The notes: generated by a model from the sequence alone, not told the origin. A stretch of DNA of 64,000 nt from Coffea arabica (GCF_036785885.1 NC_092326.1:40200287-40264286); one strand, 5' to 3'; positions 31,256-42,748 are shown, numbered from the stretch's first letter. A program made the numbers and translations.

Positions 31256-33292
31256 ATGAGTGTACTAAGAGACGGCTCCAATGTTGTTTCTGAAGGAATC
31301 ACCAAAGACCTCGTTCAAGCTGTTCATGATCAAGAAGAAATGCAAGCAATCCAAGCCCCCATCGTGTCATCCTACAATGAACGCATTAGGCCATTGCTGG
31401 ACTGCATAGACAGGCTACGAAACCTTAAAGTCATGCAAGAAGGAATCCAGCTTCCAACAATTGTTGTTGTAGGAGATCAATCTTCAGGTAAGTCCAGCGT
31501 TCTAGAGTCCTTGGCTGGAATTAGCTTGCCTAGGGGACAAGGGATATGCACAAGGGTTCCCTTGATTATGAGGCTGCAAAGTCATCCCAGTCCCGAGCCA
31601 GAGCTGAGCTTGGAGTTCAACGGAAGAGTTGTTCCAACCAATGAGGACCATATTGCTGAGGCCATCAGCGTTGCAACTGATGAGATTGCCGGCAGAAGCA
31701 AGGGAATATCAAAGGTTCCCCTGACTTTGATTGTTAAGAAGAATGGGGTCCCTGATCTTACTATGGTGGATTTACCTGGGATTACTAGAGTTCCAGTTCA
31801 CGGGCAGCCTGAAGACATCTATGAGCAAATATCAGCAATCATTATGGAGTATATTAAACCAGAAGAAAGCATAATACTCAATGTTTTATCAGCTACTGTT
31901 GATTTTTCAACTTGTGAATCAATTCGGATGTCCCAAAAATTCGACAAAATGGGCGAAAGAACTCTGGCAGTTGTCACCAAGGCAGACAAATCCCCTGAAG
32001 GCTTGCTCGAGAAGGTAATGGCTGATGATGTGAATATTGGACTTGGATACGTCTGTGTGAGAAATCGAATTGGTGATGAATCATACGAGGAAGCTCAAGC
32101 TGTAGAAGCTACGCTTTTCGAAACACATCCGTTGCTGTCCAAGATCCACAAGTCTATGGTTGGCATTCCTGTTTTAGCCCAGAAACTGGTGCAAATTCAG
32201 GCAACTATAATTTCAAAATGCTTGCCAGATATTGTGAGAAAGATCAATGACAAGCTAAGTACAAGTGTTGCAGAGCTGAACAAGTTGCCACAACAGTTGA
32301 AATCGGTTCCTGAAGCAGTCACTGCTTTTATGCGCATCATTTCTTCAGCCAAAGAGTCCCTGAGGAAAATATTTATCAGAGGGGAATTCGATGAGTATCC
32401 AGATGAAAAGGAAATGCATTGTACTGCTAGACTGGCAGAGATGCTGAGCGATTACTATGAGGATTTGCAGTTAATCTCTATCAAAGTTGAACAAAAGCAG
32501 GCCTTCTTGGAGGAAGAGATTAGCATCCTGGAGGAAGCAAAAGGTATAAGCTTACCTAATTTCCTTCCTCGCAAAGCATTTCGCACTTCACTACAAAAAA
32601 TGGTCATGGCCATTTCCGCTACACCCGCTGGATTTGTGAACAAGTTTTGGGAGTATTTACAAGGGGTGTTAGTTCCTGTCTTGATGAAGCACTCTGACAA
32701 CTACCCACAACTTCAACCTTCAATCAGAAGAGCAGCCCAAAATCTTGTTTCCAAAAAAAGGGAGCAGTCAGCTGATTGGGTATCGCAGATCATCGAAATG
32801 GAGAAACTCACCGATTATACTTGTAATCCTGAGTACTCTGCAACCTGGCATGATCTGATGGAAAGCCAGGACAGGTTCATGGACATTATCAATGATCGTT
32901 GTAATGATTGTACGAAATCAACAACTCTAGAGATTAATGGAATTGGTGAGGTTGAAGTCGGGCATCTGAGAAATCATCTGGTCGTTGCACAAGAAGCTTT
33001 TGATCTGAAAATGAGGATGACTGCTTATTGGAAGATTGTCCTGAGGAGGTTGGTTGATAGCATGGCTTTGCATTTACTCTTCAGCATCCAAAATCTGGTG
33101 AACAAAGACATGGAAACCGAAATGGTGAATGAGTTAATGGGAACTCACGGGGGTGCATTGGAACGGATGCTGGAGGAATCTCCACCTATTGCTGGTAAAC
33201 GTTACAGATTGAATGGAAGCATCAAGTTGCTGAGGGAGTCTAAAGAGATTGTTGCAGAGATAATGGACAAAATTGCTGCTTATGCTGATTGA
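31256..33292 (+). CDS. DRP4C-like: Dynamin-related GTPase, Mx-like DRP4 type, copy 2
   Basis: This is an intact, intronless, 678-residue large GTPase of the DRP4 (Mx-like) clade. I start it at ATG 31256 (MSVLRDGSNVVSEGITKDLV) because copy 3 starts at the aligned place. The frame stays open 33 codons further up, but without an ATG. G1 GDQSSGKS is at residues 73-80, DLPG at 172-175, TKAD at 241-244, then stalk and a GED-like C-terminus. Against copy 1 it keeps the full N-terminus and has a few stalk-region changes, including RCNDCTKSTT where copies 1 and 3 are four or so residues shorter. It sits between the gypsy LTR upstream and remnants of the passenger gene downstream. All G-motifs are canonical, so it is likely functional. 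Confidence 0.93.
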   Translation: MSVLRDGSNVVSEGITKDLVQAVHDQEEMQAIQAPIVSSYNERIRPLLDCIDRLRNLKVMQEGIQLPTIVVVGDQSSGKSSVLESLAGISLPRGQGICTRVPLIMRLQSHPSPEPELSLEFNGRVVPTNEDHIAEAISVATDEIAGRSKGISKVPLTLIVKKNGVPDLTMVDLPGITRVPVHGQPEDIYEQISAIIMEYIKPEESIILNVLSATVDFSTCESIRMSQKFDKMGERTLAVVTKADKSPEGLLEKVMADDVNIGLGYVCVRNRIGDESYEEAQAVEATLFETHPLLSKIHKSMVGIPVLAQKLVQIQATIISKCLPDIVRKINDKLSTSVAELNKLPQQLKSVPEAVTAFMRIISSAKESLRKIFIRGEFDEYPDEKEMHCTARLAEMLSDYYEDLQLISIKVEQKQAFLEEEISILEEAKGISLPNFLPRKAFRTSLQKMVMAISATPAGFVNKFWEYLQGVLVPVLMKHSDNYPQLQPSIRRAAQNLVSKKREQSADWVSQIIEMEKLTDYTCNPEYSATWHDLMESQDRFMDIINDRCNDCTKSTTLEINGIGEVEVGHLRNHLVVAQEAFDLKMRMTAYWKIVLRRLVDSMALHLLFSIQNLVNKDMETEMVNELMGTHGGALERMLEESPPIAGKRYRLNGSIKLLRESKEIVAEIMDKIAAYAD

Positions 33293-33500
33293 TTGGTCAT
33301 AATACCCTTTGTTTACTTCGCCATTTGAAAAATCGTAAAAGTACTATTGCTTTGTTGTTTTTTTTTTTTTTTTAAATTTGCTATTTTGTGTTACCAATAA
33401 AACTTGAGTGGAGCGGAGCATTCGTGCTAGCATTAAAAAAGCTTTTACGGTATATGCAGACGGGCTTTTCTAGCTAAACCATACTACAAGGAACTAAATG
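33293..33500. other. 3' flank of DRP4 copy 2
   Basis: Closely matches the 3' flanks of copies 1 and 3 (TTGGTCATAATA..GTTTACTTCGCCATTTGA). It probably holds the 3' UTR. An 18-T run is at about 33356-33374. Confidence 0.5.
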
Positions 33501-34400
33501 TGACTGGATCTGTTTGTCCGCAACTTCCCATTCAGTCCTATCTTTCCAACCCGTGTCATAGCTGATAAGGGGTTCCCTGCCCCTCTCATAAAATCTTGTC
33601 TACTCTTCATCAGCCGCAGACCAGTAACTGATAACTACTATTATAAGTTCAATTCTGCTTGATGACATTTTTCAGGTAGGACTGCAAGGAGCATTATAGC
33701 CATCTGATCAGCAAATACTGCTATCACTCATTCTTCTTTTTCCTGATTCATTCCTTCTTTATGCCTTTTCCGGTCATGTTTTCGATTGCAATGGGAGCCC
33801 TCTTGTTTGTTTTGTTCTTTTTCTTCATTTCTTTTTTTAAATTCATGAATGTTTAGCTGGTTACTGCAAGTTTTTATGCTATACAAGCTGATACACATTC
33901 ATGAATATTGGCTGATATTCAAGCTGGTTTTTGAAATTGAATACACTCTGTACTATTGCCATCAGGGGATTGTGCTGTCATTCGTATTGACTACCAATAC
34001 AGTATAGACAATAATGACATAATTGATGTAGATACTAACACAACAAATACGGACGATAATACAATAAAGTAAAATGACGCAATAAACTTTTTTGACACAT
34101 TAAAATTAGCGTTTTACATTTAATCTCCTCCATTCAATTTCAAAATACCCCATTTCCTACCTTTAACTGCACTTTGCATTTACTACTGTGACGGTAGAGG
34201 ATCTCAATGCTTACTGTTGTACGCTGCTTTAGTTTGACGTGACATGTTATCACTGCTGTCATCAAGGTTAAATTGAAATTCAGGAAATTGCTGCAGATTC
34301 TTGCAAGTCATTAATTCACATCTTTATTGTCGTCAAGGTTAATTTACAATCAAGGAAATTGCTGCAGATTCTTGTGAGTCGTTAACATTTTGGCTAGAAA
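33501..34400 (+). pseudogene. Decayed 5' part and last-intron fragment of the 43351 gene (unit 2)
   Basis: 33510-33840 matches the promoter/leader of the intact gene (42650-42965), including GTGTCAT-GCTGATA and CTTCATCAGCCGCAG. The segment holding the TATA box in the intact gene (42741-42748) is missing, as in unit 1. 34235-34310 matches the last intron (44860-44915). No coding exon is left. Units 1 and 2 share this structure, so the loss preceded their separation. Confidence 0.7.
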
Positions 34401-35104
34401 AACTTGTTAATTTTGGATATTTCTGCGTACCAAACGATGGATAAGGAAAAACAGAAGGAATGAGTACTGGAGAGGAGCCCAATCCAGTTGTTATGATGAA
34501 TTTTCTTTCTTTCTGAGAAGAACTTTGTTAACCGGACAGGCCTTAGGAGCATTGATTAGATGATCATAAGGTTCCGGATTGAACTCTCCTGTTCGTTGAG
34601 GACGGAGGACTTCAAGTTTCCCCGTGTGCCGATTGTCCCAGTCTTCCAAAGTTCCAATTTACAAATGTCTCGAAGTAAATACACCTCTGGTCCGGATTGG
34701 GATGCTTTTAACTGGAGCAGGAGTCCGAAATCGACGTACATATAAACATAGTCCACCGACTGAATTTGGAGAAGTCACATAAAGTGACAAATAATGGAAG
34801 TAAGTTCAAAACCTTGACCTCCCATTTCAGAAAGAATTGAGAAGCCTTTGTGATGGCCAACGGTCCAAAAGGCCGTTGGTTTAAGTTAATGGAGTTGGTT
34901 CCCCCATTCTCATTCTCTTGCTCTCAATAACTTCCATTTGTAGTTTTGTATCAGAAGCCAGTTAAAAAAAGGGTTGAAACATAAATAATTCTATTTGTTT
35001 CTGATTGCGAGGCATTCTTGAACTATTACACAGTGAACAATCTTTTACAACTTATTTGACTATCTAATGACTGGTTTTATCAACTTATCTACAATACAAA
35101 CAAG
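34401..35104. other. Unit 2 right flank, noncoding
   Basis: Parallels 12121-13149 in unit 1 but lacks the 316-bp insertion there. No gene is visible. Confidence 0.5.
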
Positions 35105-35490
35105 TTGAGCCGAGTCAAATAGAATTTTGGTCTAATCAATTCCAATCTCGACTTAGTTTTATTAAACTCAAACTCGACGAGCTCTCAATGTAAAGTTTGA
35201 GTTCAAAGTTAAAAAAATAAAAAATAATTATTATTTTATTTTTCAATAAATGAATAAAATAATAATTTTTTAACAAATAATAAAATATTAAGGATATATA
35301 CGTAATTTTACTATTAAAATAATATATATATACACACACATATATGTATATATTCGAGTCAACTCGTGAGCAAATGAATTGAGTATCTTTGAACTCAAAC
35401 TTTGAACTCGAGTTCGATTTGGTCAACTCGAGCTTGATATTACGAGTAGGGCTCGAACTGCTCGCAAGTAGTTGGAATTGTTTGCGGCCT
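35105..35490. repeat. CTCGAG/TTCGAG-rich element, unit 2 copy
   Basis: Paralogue of 13150-13560 with a shorter TA/CA run (35322-35352). The two copies sit at corresponding ends of units 1 and 2. Confidence 0.5.
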
Positions 35491-36358
35491 ATTTATACAA
35501 AGGGTAGGACTCAAGGGAATATTATTGTTGTGATTGAAGGAGGAGTCGTCTATACTTTCATTGCAATTAACTGATTATTTTGTCCTTGACCGTGAGCTTT
35601 GTTTCCATACACTTCGTAATTGTGTTCATCCAATCTCTTTGATACAATAACAAATCCGCCAATCAAGTACACACAAAATTTGAGGAAGTTAGACAATTAG
35701 TCTACGCAAGTACTCGTTTGGATTGTCTTTTTTATATACATAAATGTATTTTTTATAAAAATATATACTATAACAATTTTATATATGTGAAATAAAAGGG
35801 TATTTGAGAAATGCGATCACGTAAAAGCTTTTCTGCAAAAAAACTTCAATCCAATCAAGAATGCCAAAGTTTGCCCAAAGATCTGTAAATTTGTCCGTGC
35901 TTGACTGGACTAGCCATGAAGTTAACGAGTCAATAATTTTCTTTTTCCGAGTTAATTCAAACGAGAAAAACCACCAGATATAGTACCATGCTATTAAAGT
36001 CGTAATCACAAGATTTGAAGATATTTCTTTCCTTATTTTTTTGACACTTGCTCTCCAAGGTAACAATTCTCATTGGCGATTACACATTACTGACAAGAGC
36101 TGAAAGGAAACGATGTGAAAAAGAAAAAGAAGACGACGACAAAGGAAAGACTTGGGAAACAAGCGACGAGAAAATAATAATGCGAGTGAAAATTCAAGAA
36201 TAAGAAGATGACCATAAAGGAAGACTTGGGAAGACAGTCTCGAAAATTTTTATGAGGGGGCATAAACCGTTACTCCATTTAATCATAGAAATATGGTCCA
36301 AAAACAGAAGAGTTATAGTCATAGACACGTAAAAGTGAAAGTATGTTACTACTGTGTT
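35491..36358. repeat. Left-flank module P of tandem unit 3
   Basis: Third copy of the module that starts GTAGGACTCAAGGGAATATT. Very close to 13570-14340; about 200 bp of the unit 2 sequence (14340-14590) is missing. Noncoding. Confidence 0.6.
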
Positions 36359-36360
36359 AC

Positions 36361-36716
36361 TCTCTCCCTTTTTTTATAACTGACATTTAAGGTTTTACAC
36401 ACCAATTAAGAAAAGTTTTTCATTGCTTGAATCTGTACACTACTTTCCTTTTGTACCCTCATTAATTATCCAATTCACCCATATTTTCTCTCACTCGAGT
36501 ACTAAATGGTATTGTTTTACTAGGCCAAAAGCAATGCAAACTAACTCTCACCAAACTATTATTAGGAGTAGTAATTAAGAACCCTGTATTGGAAAAGAGA
36601 GATAAAAGGGTAAAATTGTGAAAAAATAATTAATACTGTATGGGAATAATAAAACGACAGATAAAAGTACACTAGAGCAAATTTTTTAAACGTTAGTTAT
36701 AAAAAAAGGGAGGGAG
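36361..36716. mobile_element. Stowaway-like MITE, inserted in unit 3 only
   Basis: The ends CTCTCTCCCTTTTTTTATAAC and (reverse complement) CTCCCTCCCTTTTTTTATAAC are long inverted repeats, flanked by TA at 36359-36360 and 36717-36718. The unit 2 equivalent (14720-14735, CTGTGTAATTAAAGAAT) is the uninterrupted site. It is 356 bp and noncoding. Confidence 0.85.
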
Positions 36717-36915
36717 TATTAAAGAATATTGATAGTTGGGAGTGAGAAGGATCTGCAGAGAAGTAAAAGGTTAAAAAAAATGTAATTAAAGAACTTTGTG
36801 TCTAGTTCAGAACAAAACTTAGCCCCTCCAATTTCCTTCCCATTTCGACAAAAGCAAACTCCATAGTAGCAAGTTCGCAGTCACAAAGCAGTATCAAACA
36901 CTAGAATTAATCTTA

Positions 36916-37677
36916 GGGTTACAGGCACTTAACCTCCTAAGGTTTGTTGCCATTTGCACTTTTTTCTCTAAGGATGTTTTTATTGTAATTTCTCCCTTTA
37001 ACTAATGGTCAACAGTAACAGTTTATCAAAAAAGACAATAATGATTTCAAAGTAAAAATTAGTGTAGAAACAACAACGCTTGAAAAAAAGATCCGATCCT
37101 TTTGTTTCGGTAGAATGTCCTTAAAACGAGTTCCAACCCCTTTTTAAAAAATTACATGCCATTGAAATCTGTCGTAAAATTTAAAATAAAATCATAAAAT
37201 AGATACAAAAATATAATGCTATGTAATTTTAACAAGAAAATTTTTAGTCGAAATTTTTATATTTTCACTAACCCGTATTTGAGAGATATCTTACCACAAT
37301 TGTATCTTACCTCCATTGATTGATGTTCATAATCAATGAGCAATATTTTTAACAATAGCAAAGTTTTGTGTTTGCTTAATATTGGTAGATTTAAAAAAAA
37401 AAAAATAGAAGTGGAATATTTTGGAAACATAGTTCTTAATTTTCCAAAAAAAAAAAAAATTGCACCTACGAAAAAGGTGTGAAATGAGAAACTTAGACAA
37501 GTAAAAGAAAAATGAAGGGAAATGGAGATAAGGGCAAGATTGAAACTTTTGACCTTTTCCTTTTAATAATGATAAAAGTTGACGTGACTTAATAGAAGGG
37601 GCAACATACAACAAAAATAACGTTAAAGAAAAATGTGAAAATATCTCCAAAGTTAGGGTGCTTAGTGCCTCTAACCC
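36916..37677. mobile_element. Tourist-like MITE, unit 3 copy
   Basis: Paralogue of 17699-18476, with the same ends and TTA flanks (36913-36915, 37678-37680). It is 762 bp. Small indels in A-runs distinguish the two. Confidence 0.8.
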
Positions 37678-38826
37678 TTAACAATAGTTGCATTTGGAAG
37701 TTCAATTTTCCTTTCATCTTTTCCTTCTGTCATTAATTTCCCCCCTAAAAGGTGTTATAGCTACCTTGGATGGTGGGGCGAAAGAGCGGGGGCAAGCTTT
37801 TGAAGTCAAATTTTATATACTGTATCGCTTTTTCGTGCCAGCCATGTTTACCAACCTATGTACGATCGAAATCTTTCCTTCGTCGTGGGTTTTCTTAATT
37901 CTTAAGCTATTGATCCTGCTTCTGTTCTGAAAGAAGGAGATGGATCAGACAAATTGATCCCACTTCTGTGTTTCCACCAAAACAAACAACAGTACACTTC
38001 ATTAGTGGATGATCCCATGATGCAGAGGATCCCTTGCGTAATGGTGAAGCACGAGGATGACCTAAACTTGAAGTAAAATAAGCAATTTTACCTTGGAAGT
38101 CTTCGGATAATATGATTCTGATGTAATAACTAGTAATTACATCTTTAAACACTAATTAATTGACCGATCATTGAAGGGTTCTAGCTAATTTTCCTTCTTG
38201 AGCGATGGATTTGCTTTTCTGATGACAAAGGACAGGAGAAAAGGAAGTCAAGCGTCAGATTCCACTTTGTAAATCAAGGACCATGAGCTAGCCATTTGCA
38301 TTTTGTAATCGAACCACTTCAAAAGATAGCACAAGAATCTATGCCCTCTAATTAAGTAACTAGAAGGATCACATATAAAATATTTGAGTGGAACAAATCT
38401 AAAGGCTTACCTATAATATATGCATGCAATTATTGTTCTATGCAAGATTGTATATGATTCTATGCATCCTCTTGTTTGCATTTAGCCCTAGAAATTAAAG
38501 ACCAAGAATTTGTTTAATGTACAGTTGCCGAATAAAAACCAATTTACACAATTATACAGCGTGTTGCCATTAGTACTCTAAAAATTTTATCAATCGTTTT
38601 GCAAACTTTGCAAAATAATTACAGCATAGAACACGATTAGTTTTCAGAGGAAAAGCAGAATGAAATGTTTGTGTTTGTTCATATCCAATTTCTAGCATTA
38701 GTGCAGGGCAAGTAAATTTCGTGCAACTATGCTGTTGTCCCAACAAAAGCAGTACCAAAAGGAAAAGAAAAAGAAGTATGCGAGAAAAGAGAGAGTGCTG
38801 AGATCAACATCAGATCAGAAATCACC
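37678..38826. other. Upstream region of DRP4 copy 3
   Basis: 37745-38290 is homologous to 8318-8760 in unit 1 (GGCGAAAGAGCGGGGG, GCACGAGGATGACCTAAACTTGAAG). 38300-38800 has no counterpart upstream of copies 1 and 2. No gene is seen. Copy 3 thus has a largely different distal promoter from the other two. Confidence 0.5.
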
Positions 38827-38834
38827 TATAAATT
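38827..38834 (+). promoter_or_regulatory. TATA box of DRP4 copy 3
   Basis: CACCTATAAATT, 145 nt before the ATG at 38972, is conserved in sequence and spacing with the other two copies. Confidence 0.65.
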
Positions 38835-38971
38835 CATCCACAAATCCACATTTGCTGTCACCAAACCTGAAAATCTCTTGCTCTATCATCACCTTTCTCC
38901 CTCCCGAGTTCCCGATATCCTTACCTGCGACATTATAGTAGAAACTCTGAATACCAACGGCCACAAGAAAC

Positions 38972-40996
38972 ATGGGTGCAGTAATCAATGACTCCGATTT
39001 TGTTTCTGAAGAAATCACCAAAGCCCTCATTGAAGCTGCTCATGATCATATAGATCCACTAGCAATCCAAGCCCCCATCGTATCATCCTATAATGAACGC
39101 ATTAGGCCATTACTGGACTGCGTAGACAGGCTACGAAACCTTAAAGTCATGCAAGAAGGAATCCAGCTTCCAACAATTGTTGTTGTTGGAGATCAATCTT
39201 CAGGTAAGTCCAGCGTTCTAGAGTCCTTGGCTGGAATTAGCCTGCCTAGGGGACAAGGGATATGCACAAGGGTTCCCTTGATTATGAGGCTGCAAAGTCA
39301 TCCCAGTCCCGTGCCAGAGCTGAGCTTGGAGTTCAACGGAACAATTGTTCCAACCGATGAGGTCCATATTGCTGAGGCCATCAGGGTTGCAACTGATGAG
39401 ATTGCTGGCAAAAGTAAGGGAATATCAAATGTTCCCTTGACTTTGACTGTTAAAAAAAATGGTGTCCCTGATCTTACTATGGTAGATTTACCTGGGATTA
39501 CTAGAGTTCCAGTTCATGGGCAGCCGGAAGACATCTACGAGCAAATATCGGCAATTATCATGGAGTATATCAAGCCAGAAGAAAGCATAATACTCAATGT
39601 TTTATCAGCTACTGTTGATTTTTCGACTTGTGAATCAATTCGGATGTCCCAAAAAGTCGACAAAACAGGCGAAAGAACTCTGGCAGTTGTCACAAAGGCC
39701 GACAAATCCCCTGAAGGCTTGCTCGAGAAGGTAACGGCTGATGATGTGAATATTGGACTTGGATACGTCTGTGTGAGAAATCGAATTGGCGATGAATCAT
39801 ACGAGGAAGCTCGAGCTGTAGAAGCTATGCTTTTTGAAACACATCCGTTGCTGTCCAAGATCCACAAGTCTATCGTTGGCATTCCTGTTTTAGCCCAGAA
39901 ACTGGTGCAAATTCAGGCAACCATAATTTCAAAATGCTTGCCAGATATTGTGAGAAAGATCAATGACAAGCTAACTGCAAGTGTTGCAGAGCTGAACAAG
40001 TTGCCACTACAGTTGAAATCGGTTCCTGAAGCAGTCACTGCTTTTATGCGTATCATATCTTCTGCCAAAGAGTCCCTGAGGAAAATATTTATCAGAGGGG
40101 AATTCGATGAGTATCCAGATGAAAAGGAAATGCATTGTACTGCTAGACTGGCAGAGATGCTGAGCGCTTACTCTGAGAATTTGCAGTCCATCTCTATCCA
40201 AAGTGAACAAAAGCAGACCTTCTTGGTGGAAGAGATTAGCATCCTGGAGGAAGCTAAAGGTATAAACTTACCTAATTTCCTTCCTCGTAGTGTTTTTCTC
40301 ATCTCACTGCAAAAAAAGGTCAGGGCCGTTTCTGCTACACCAGATGAGTTTGTGAACAAGTTTTGGGAGTACTTACAAGGGGTGTTAGTTCCTGTCTTGA
40401 TGACGCACTCTGAAAACTACCCACAACTTCAACCTTCAATCAGAAGAGCTGCCCAAAGTCTTGTTTCCAAGAAAAGGGAGCAGTCAGTTGATTGGGTATT
40501 GCAGATTATCGAAATGGAAAAACTCACTGATTATACTTGCAATCCTGAGTACGCTGCAACCTGGCATGATTTGATGAAAAGCCAGGACATGTTCATGATC
40601 ATTATGAATGATCGTAAGAAATCAACCACTCTAGAGATTGATGGAATTGGTGTGGTTGAAGTCGGGCATCTGAGAAATCATCTGGTCGTTGCACAACAAG
40701 CTTTTGATCTGAAAATGAGGATGACTGCTTATTGGAAGATTGTCCTGAGGAGGTTGGTTGATAGCATGGCTTTGCATTTACTCTTCAGCAGCCAAAATCT
40801 GGTGAACAAAGACTTGGAAACCGAAATGGTGAATGAGTTAATGGGACCTCACGGGGGTGGATTGGAGCGGATGTTGGAGGAATCTCCATCTGTTGCTGAT
40901 AAACGTGACAGATTGAATGGAAGCATCAGGTTGCTGAGGGAGTCTAAAGAGACTGTTGCTGAGATAATGGACAACATTGCTGCTTATGGCGATTAG
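38972..40996 (+). CDS. DRP4C-like: Dynamin-related GTPase, Mx-like DRP4 type, copy 3
   Basis: This is an intact, intronless, 674-residue DRP4 (Mx-like) GTPase starting MGAVINDSDFVSEEITKALI. G1 GDQSSGKS is at 73-80, DLPG at 172-175, TKAD at 241-244, with stalk and GED-like end as in copies 1 and 2. It is the most divergent copy: the first 35 residues, a stalk stretch (AYSENLQSISIQSEQKQTFLVEE) and the end (GPHGGGLERMLEESPSVADKRD) differ. The G domain is almost the same as in the others. It lies next to the only intact copy of the passenger gene, so it may be closest to the ancestral arrangement. Confidence 0.93.
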   Translation: MGAVINDSDFVSEEITKALIEAAHDHIDPLAIQAPIVSSYNERIRPLLDCVDRLRNLKVMQEGIQLPTIVVVGDQSSGKSSVLESLAGISLPRGQGICTRVPLIMRLQSHPSPVPELSLEFNGTIVPTDEVHIAEAIRVATDEIAGKSKGISNVPLTLTVKKNGVPDLTMVDLPGITRVPVHGQPEDIYEQISAIIMEYIKPEESIILNVLSATVDFSTCESIRMSQKVDKTGERTLAVVTKADKSPEGLLEKVTADDVNIGLGYVCVRNRIGDESYEEARAVEAMLFETHPLLSKIHKSIVGIPVLAQKLVQIQATIISKCLPDIVRKINDKLTASVAELNKLPLQLKSVPEAVTAFMRIISSAKESLRKIFIRGEFDEYPDEKEMHCTARLAEMLSAYSENLQSISIQSEQKQTFLVEEISILEEAKGINLPNFLPRSVFLISLQKKVRAVSATPDEFVNKFWEYLQGVLVPVLMTHSENYPQLQPSIRRAAQSLVSKKREQSVDWVLQIIEMEKLTDYTCNPEYAATWHDLMKSQDMFMIIMNDRKKSTTLEIDGIGVVEVGHLRNHLVVAQQAFDLKMRMTAYWKIVLRRLVDSMALHLLFSSQNLVNKDLETEMVNELMGPHGGGLERMLEESPSVADKRDRLNGSIRLLRESKETVAEIMDNIAAYGD

Positions 40997-42335
40997 ATTG
41001 GTCATAATAGCCATTGTTTACCTCGCCATTTGATAACAGTACTATAATTACGTTGTTGTTGTTGTTTATTTCTTTAAAAAACAATATTGGTTTCTTGGAT
41101 TACCAAGAACTTGAGTGGAGTATTAGTGCTAGAATAAGGGAAGCTAATATGGTATAAGCAGAATCATATCTAATTTCCCAGTTGGCCGATTTGAGATCTC
41201 TCATCTTTTCAGTTGGTAAGCTAATATTTAAGTCCAAAGTCGTTTAGTCTGTATTCTTCTGGGATATTTCATACTTCGTAAGGCACAACGATGATGTTCA
41301 TTGAATGGATTTGGACAACTCCCAAAGCAATTGCTTACCCTTTTCTAGTGTAAATAATAGCTGTTGAACTTATTTCAGTAAAAGAAATGTGTATTATGAC
41401 GAAAGAAAAAATACAGGGATGATGAAAGGTAAAACTCCAGTGATTGAGATCAAATATCCTACTCTGCTCTAATACCCATAAAAAATTGGCTTCTAAAAAG
41501 AAAATCAAATTGGCTTTCAATGACAAGGGCCCTGCAACTTATCTAGTCCTACAGACCATGGAAATTTGAACTCAAAATAGCTCAAACAAAATCTCATCTT
41601 GAATAATCAATCGTAGAGCTTGGAGCAAATTGTTTGCCATGCAGCAGTTTGGTCCCATCAGGTTTAGAATTTGAACGTAGTGCAAGAATAATTGCCTTTC
41701 TCAATGGAAAGAATCACACTCCTAAACAGTATGTTGCTACTTTCATAGGATTTGCTGAGTGCTTTTATCCCGAGATTAAAAAAAAAAAAAAAAAACTTTA
41801 CAATTTACCGCAAAGCCGCAAGGGCGATGCTAAATCAAGTAGCTCAACTCGAACTCACGAGCTACTCGGTCAATAGGTCGTCGACTTGAGCTCGTTTTGA
41901 CAAAGCTTGAGCTCAAGTTCGAGTTAGTCGTTTGAACTCATGAGTCGAGTTTGAGTTCTAATATTTTGTATTCGAAGGCTTAACAAATCTAATTAATCTT
42001 TTTATAATATTTTTTTTTATTTATTATTGTAAAATGTCAATAATATCTTTTATTCAAAATTATATGTAAAATATTAATTTTTATTACGTGAATTTGATTA
42101 ACTGGAATGGAATCGATTAAACTCGAATAGGCTTAATTGAACTTAATTTGATTCGATTAGATTTTATTAAACTCAAGATCGAGTTCGAGTTCAATTAAGA
42201 TAAACTAAAATTGAGTTCGAACTCAAACTCGACTTCTAAAATCTCAATGAATTTGAGCACATTTATTTTATCTTAAGTCTTTTTCAAGTAGTGCATTATT
42301 TAAACTCGACTCGAGTCAAATGCACCCTTAGTCAA
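40997..42335. other. 3' flank of DRP4 copy 3 with about 1.17 kb of extra DNA
   Basis: 40997-41165 matches the 3' flanks of copies 1 and 2. From about 41165 to 42335 there is DNA absent from unit 2, where the flanking halves are adjacent (GCAGACGGGCTTTTCTAGCTAAACC, 33458). The extra DNA holds an A-run (41780-41797) and a CTCGAG-type element at 41845-42330. I see no gene. It may be an insertion here or a deletion in the ancestor of units 1 and 2. Confidence 0.5.
41845..42330. repeat. CTCGAG/TTGAGTTCGAG-rich element
   Basis: Begins CAACTCGAACTCACGAGCTACTCG and ends ACTCGACTCGAGTCAAATG, with an AT-rich centre. It is related in style to 13150-13560 and 45670-46010. Its hairpin-like ends suggest a decayed hAT-type non-autonomous element, which is inference. 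Confidence 0.45.
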
Positions 42336-42740
42336 AGGCAGGCTTACGACATCTAGCTAAACCATATAACAAAAAGTGTCTCTAGATTTTTATATATTTT
42401 TACCAGATTAATGGGGTTTCTATAATTTGGCGCAGTGACTCTCTGCAGCCACCTTGAGATGCGTAAAATGGTCCTCCTGCGGCACAGCGAAATTTCACTC
42501 TCACAAGGTTGTGTTTAGATTGCTATGTATTCTATGGGGTGTTATTTTATTGTAGGATTGGTTTCATTTGGGCGCAACTGGCAAGGTGTGATTGTGCATG
42601 CAGTTTCTGACGTCTCATAAATTGACGCATGCCTCCTCCTCATCTCTACAGCAAACTGCCCATTCCATCCCATCTATCCACCGCGTGTCATTGCTGATAG
42701 GTGATTCCTCCCTTCTCAGCTTTTACCCTTCTAGGAGGAG

Positions 42741-42748
42741 TATAAAAG
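42741..42748 (+). promoter_or_regulatory. TATA box of the 43351 gene
   Basis: GGAGTATAAAAGTTTATCC, about 50 nt before a leader (CTTCATCAGCCGCAGGTTGAACTG) that is conserved in the decayed copies. The leader probably contains an intron up to the acceptor ATATGTAG just before the ATG at 43351. Confidence 0.6.
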
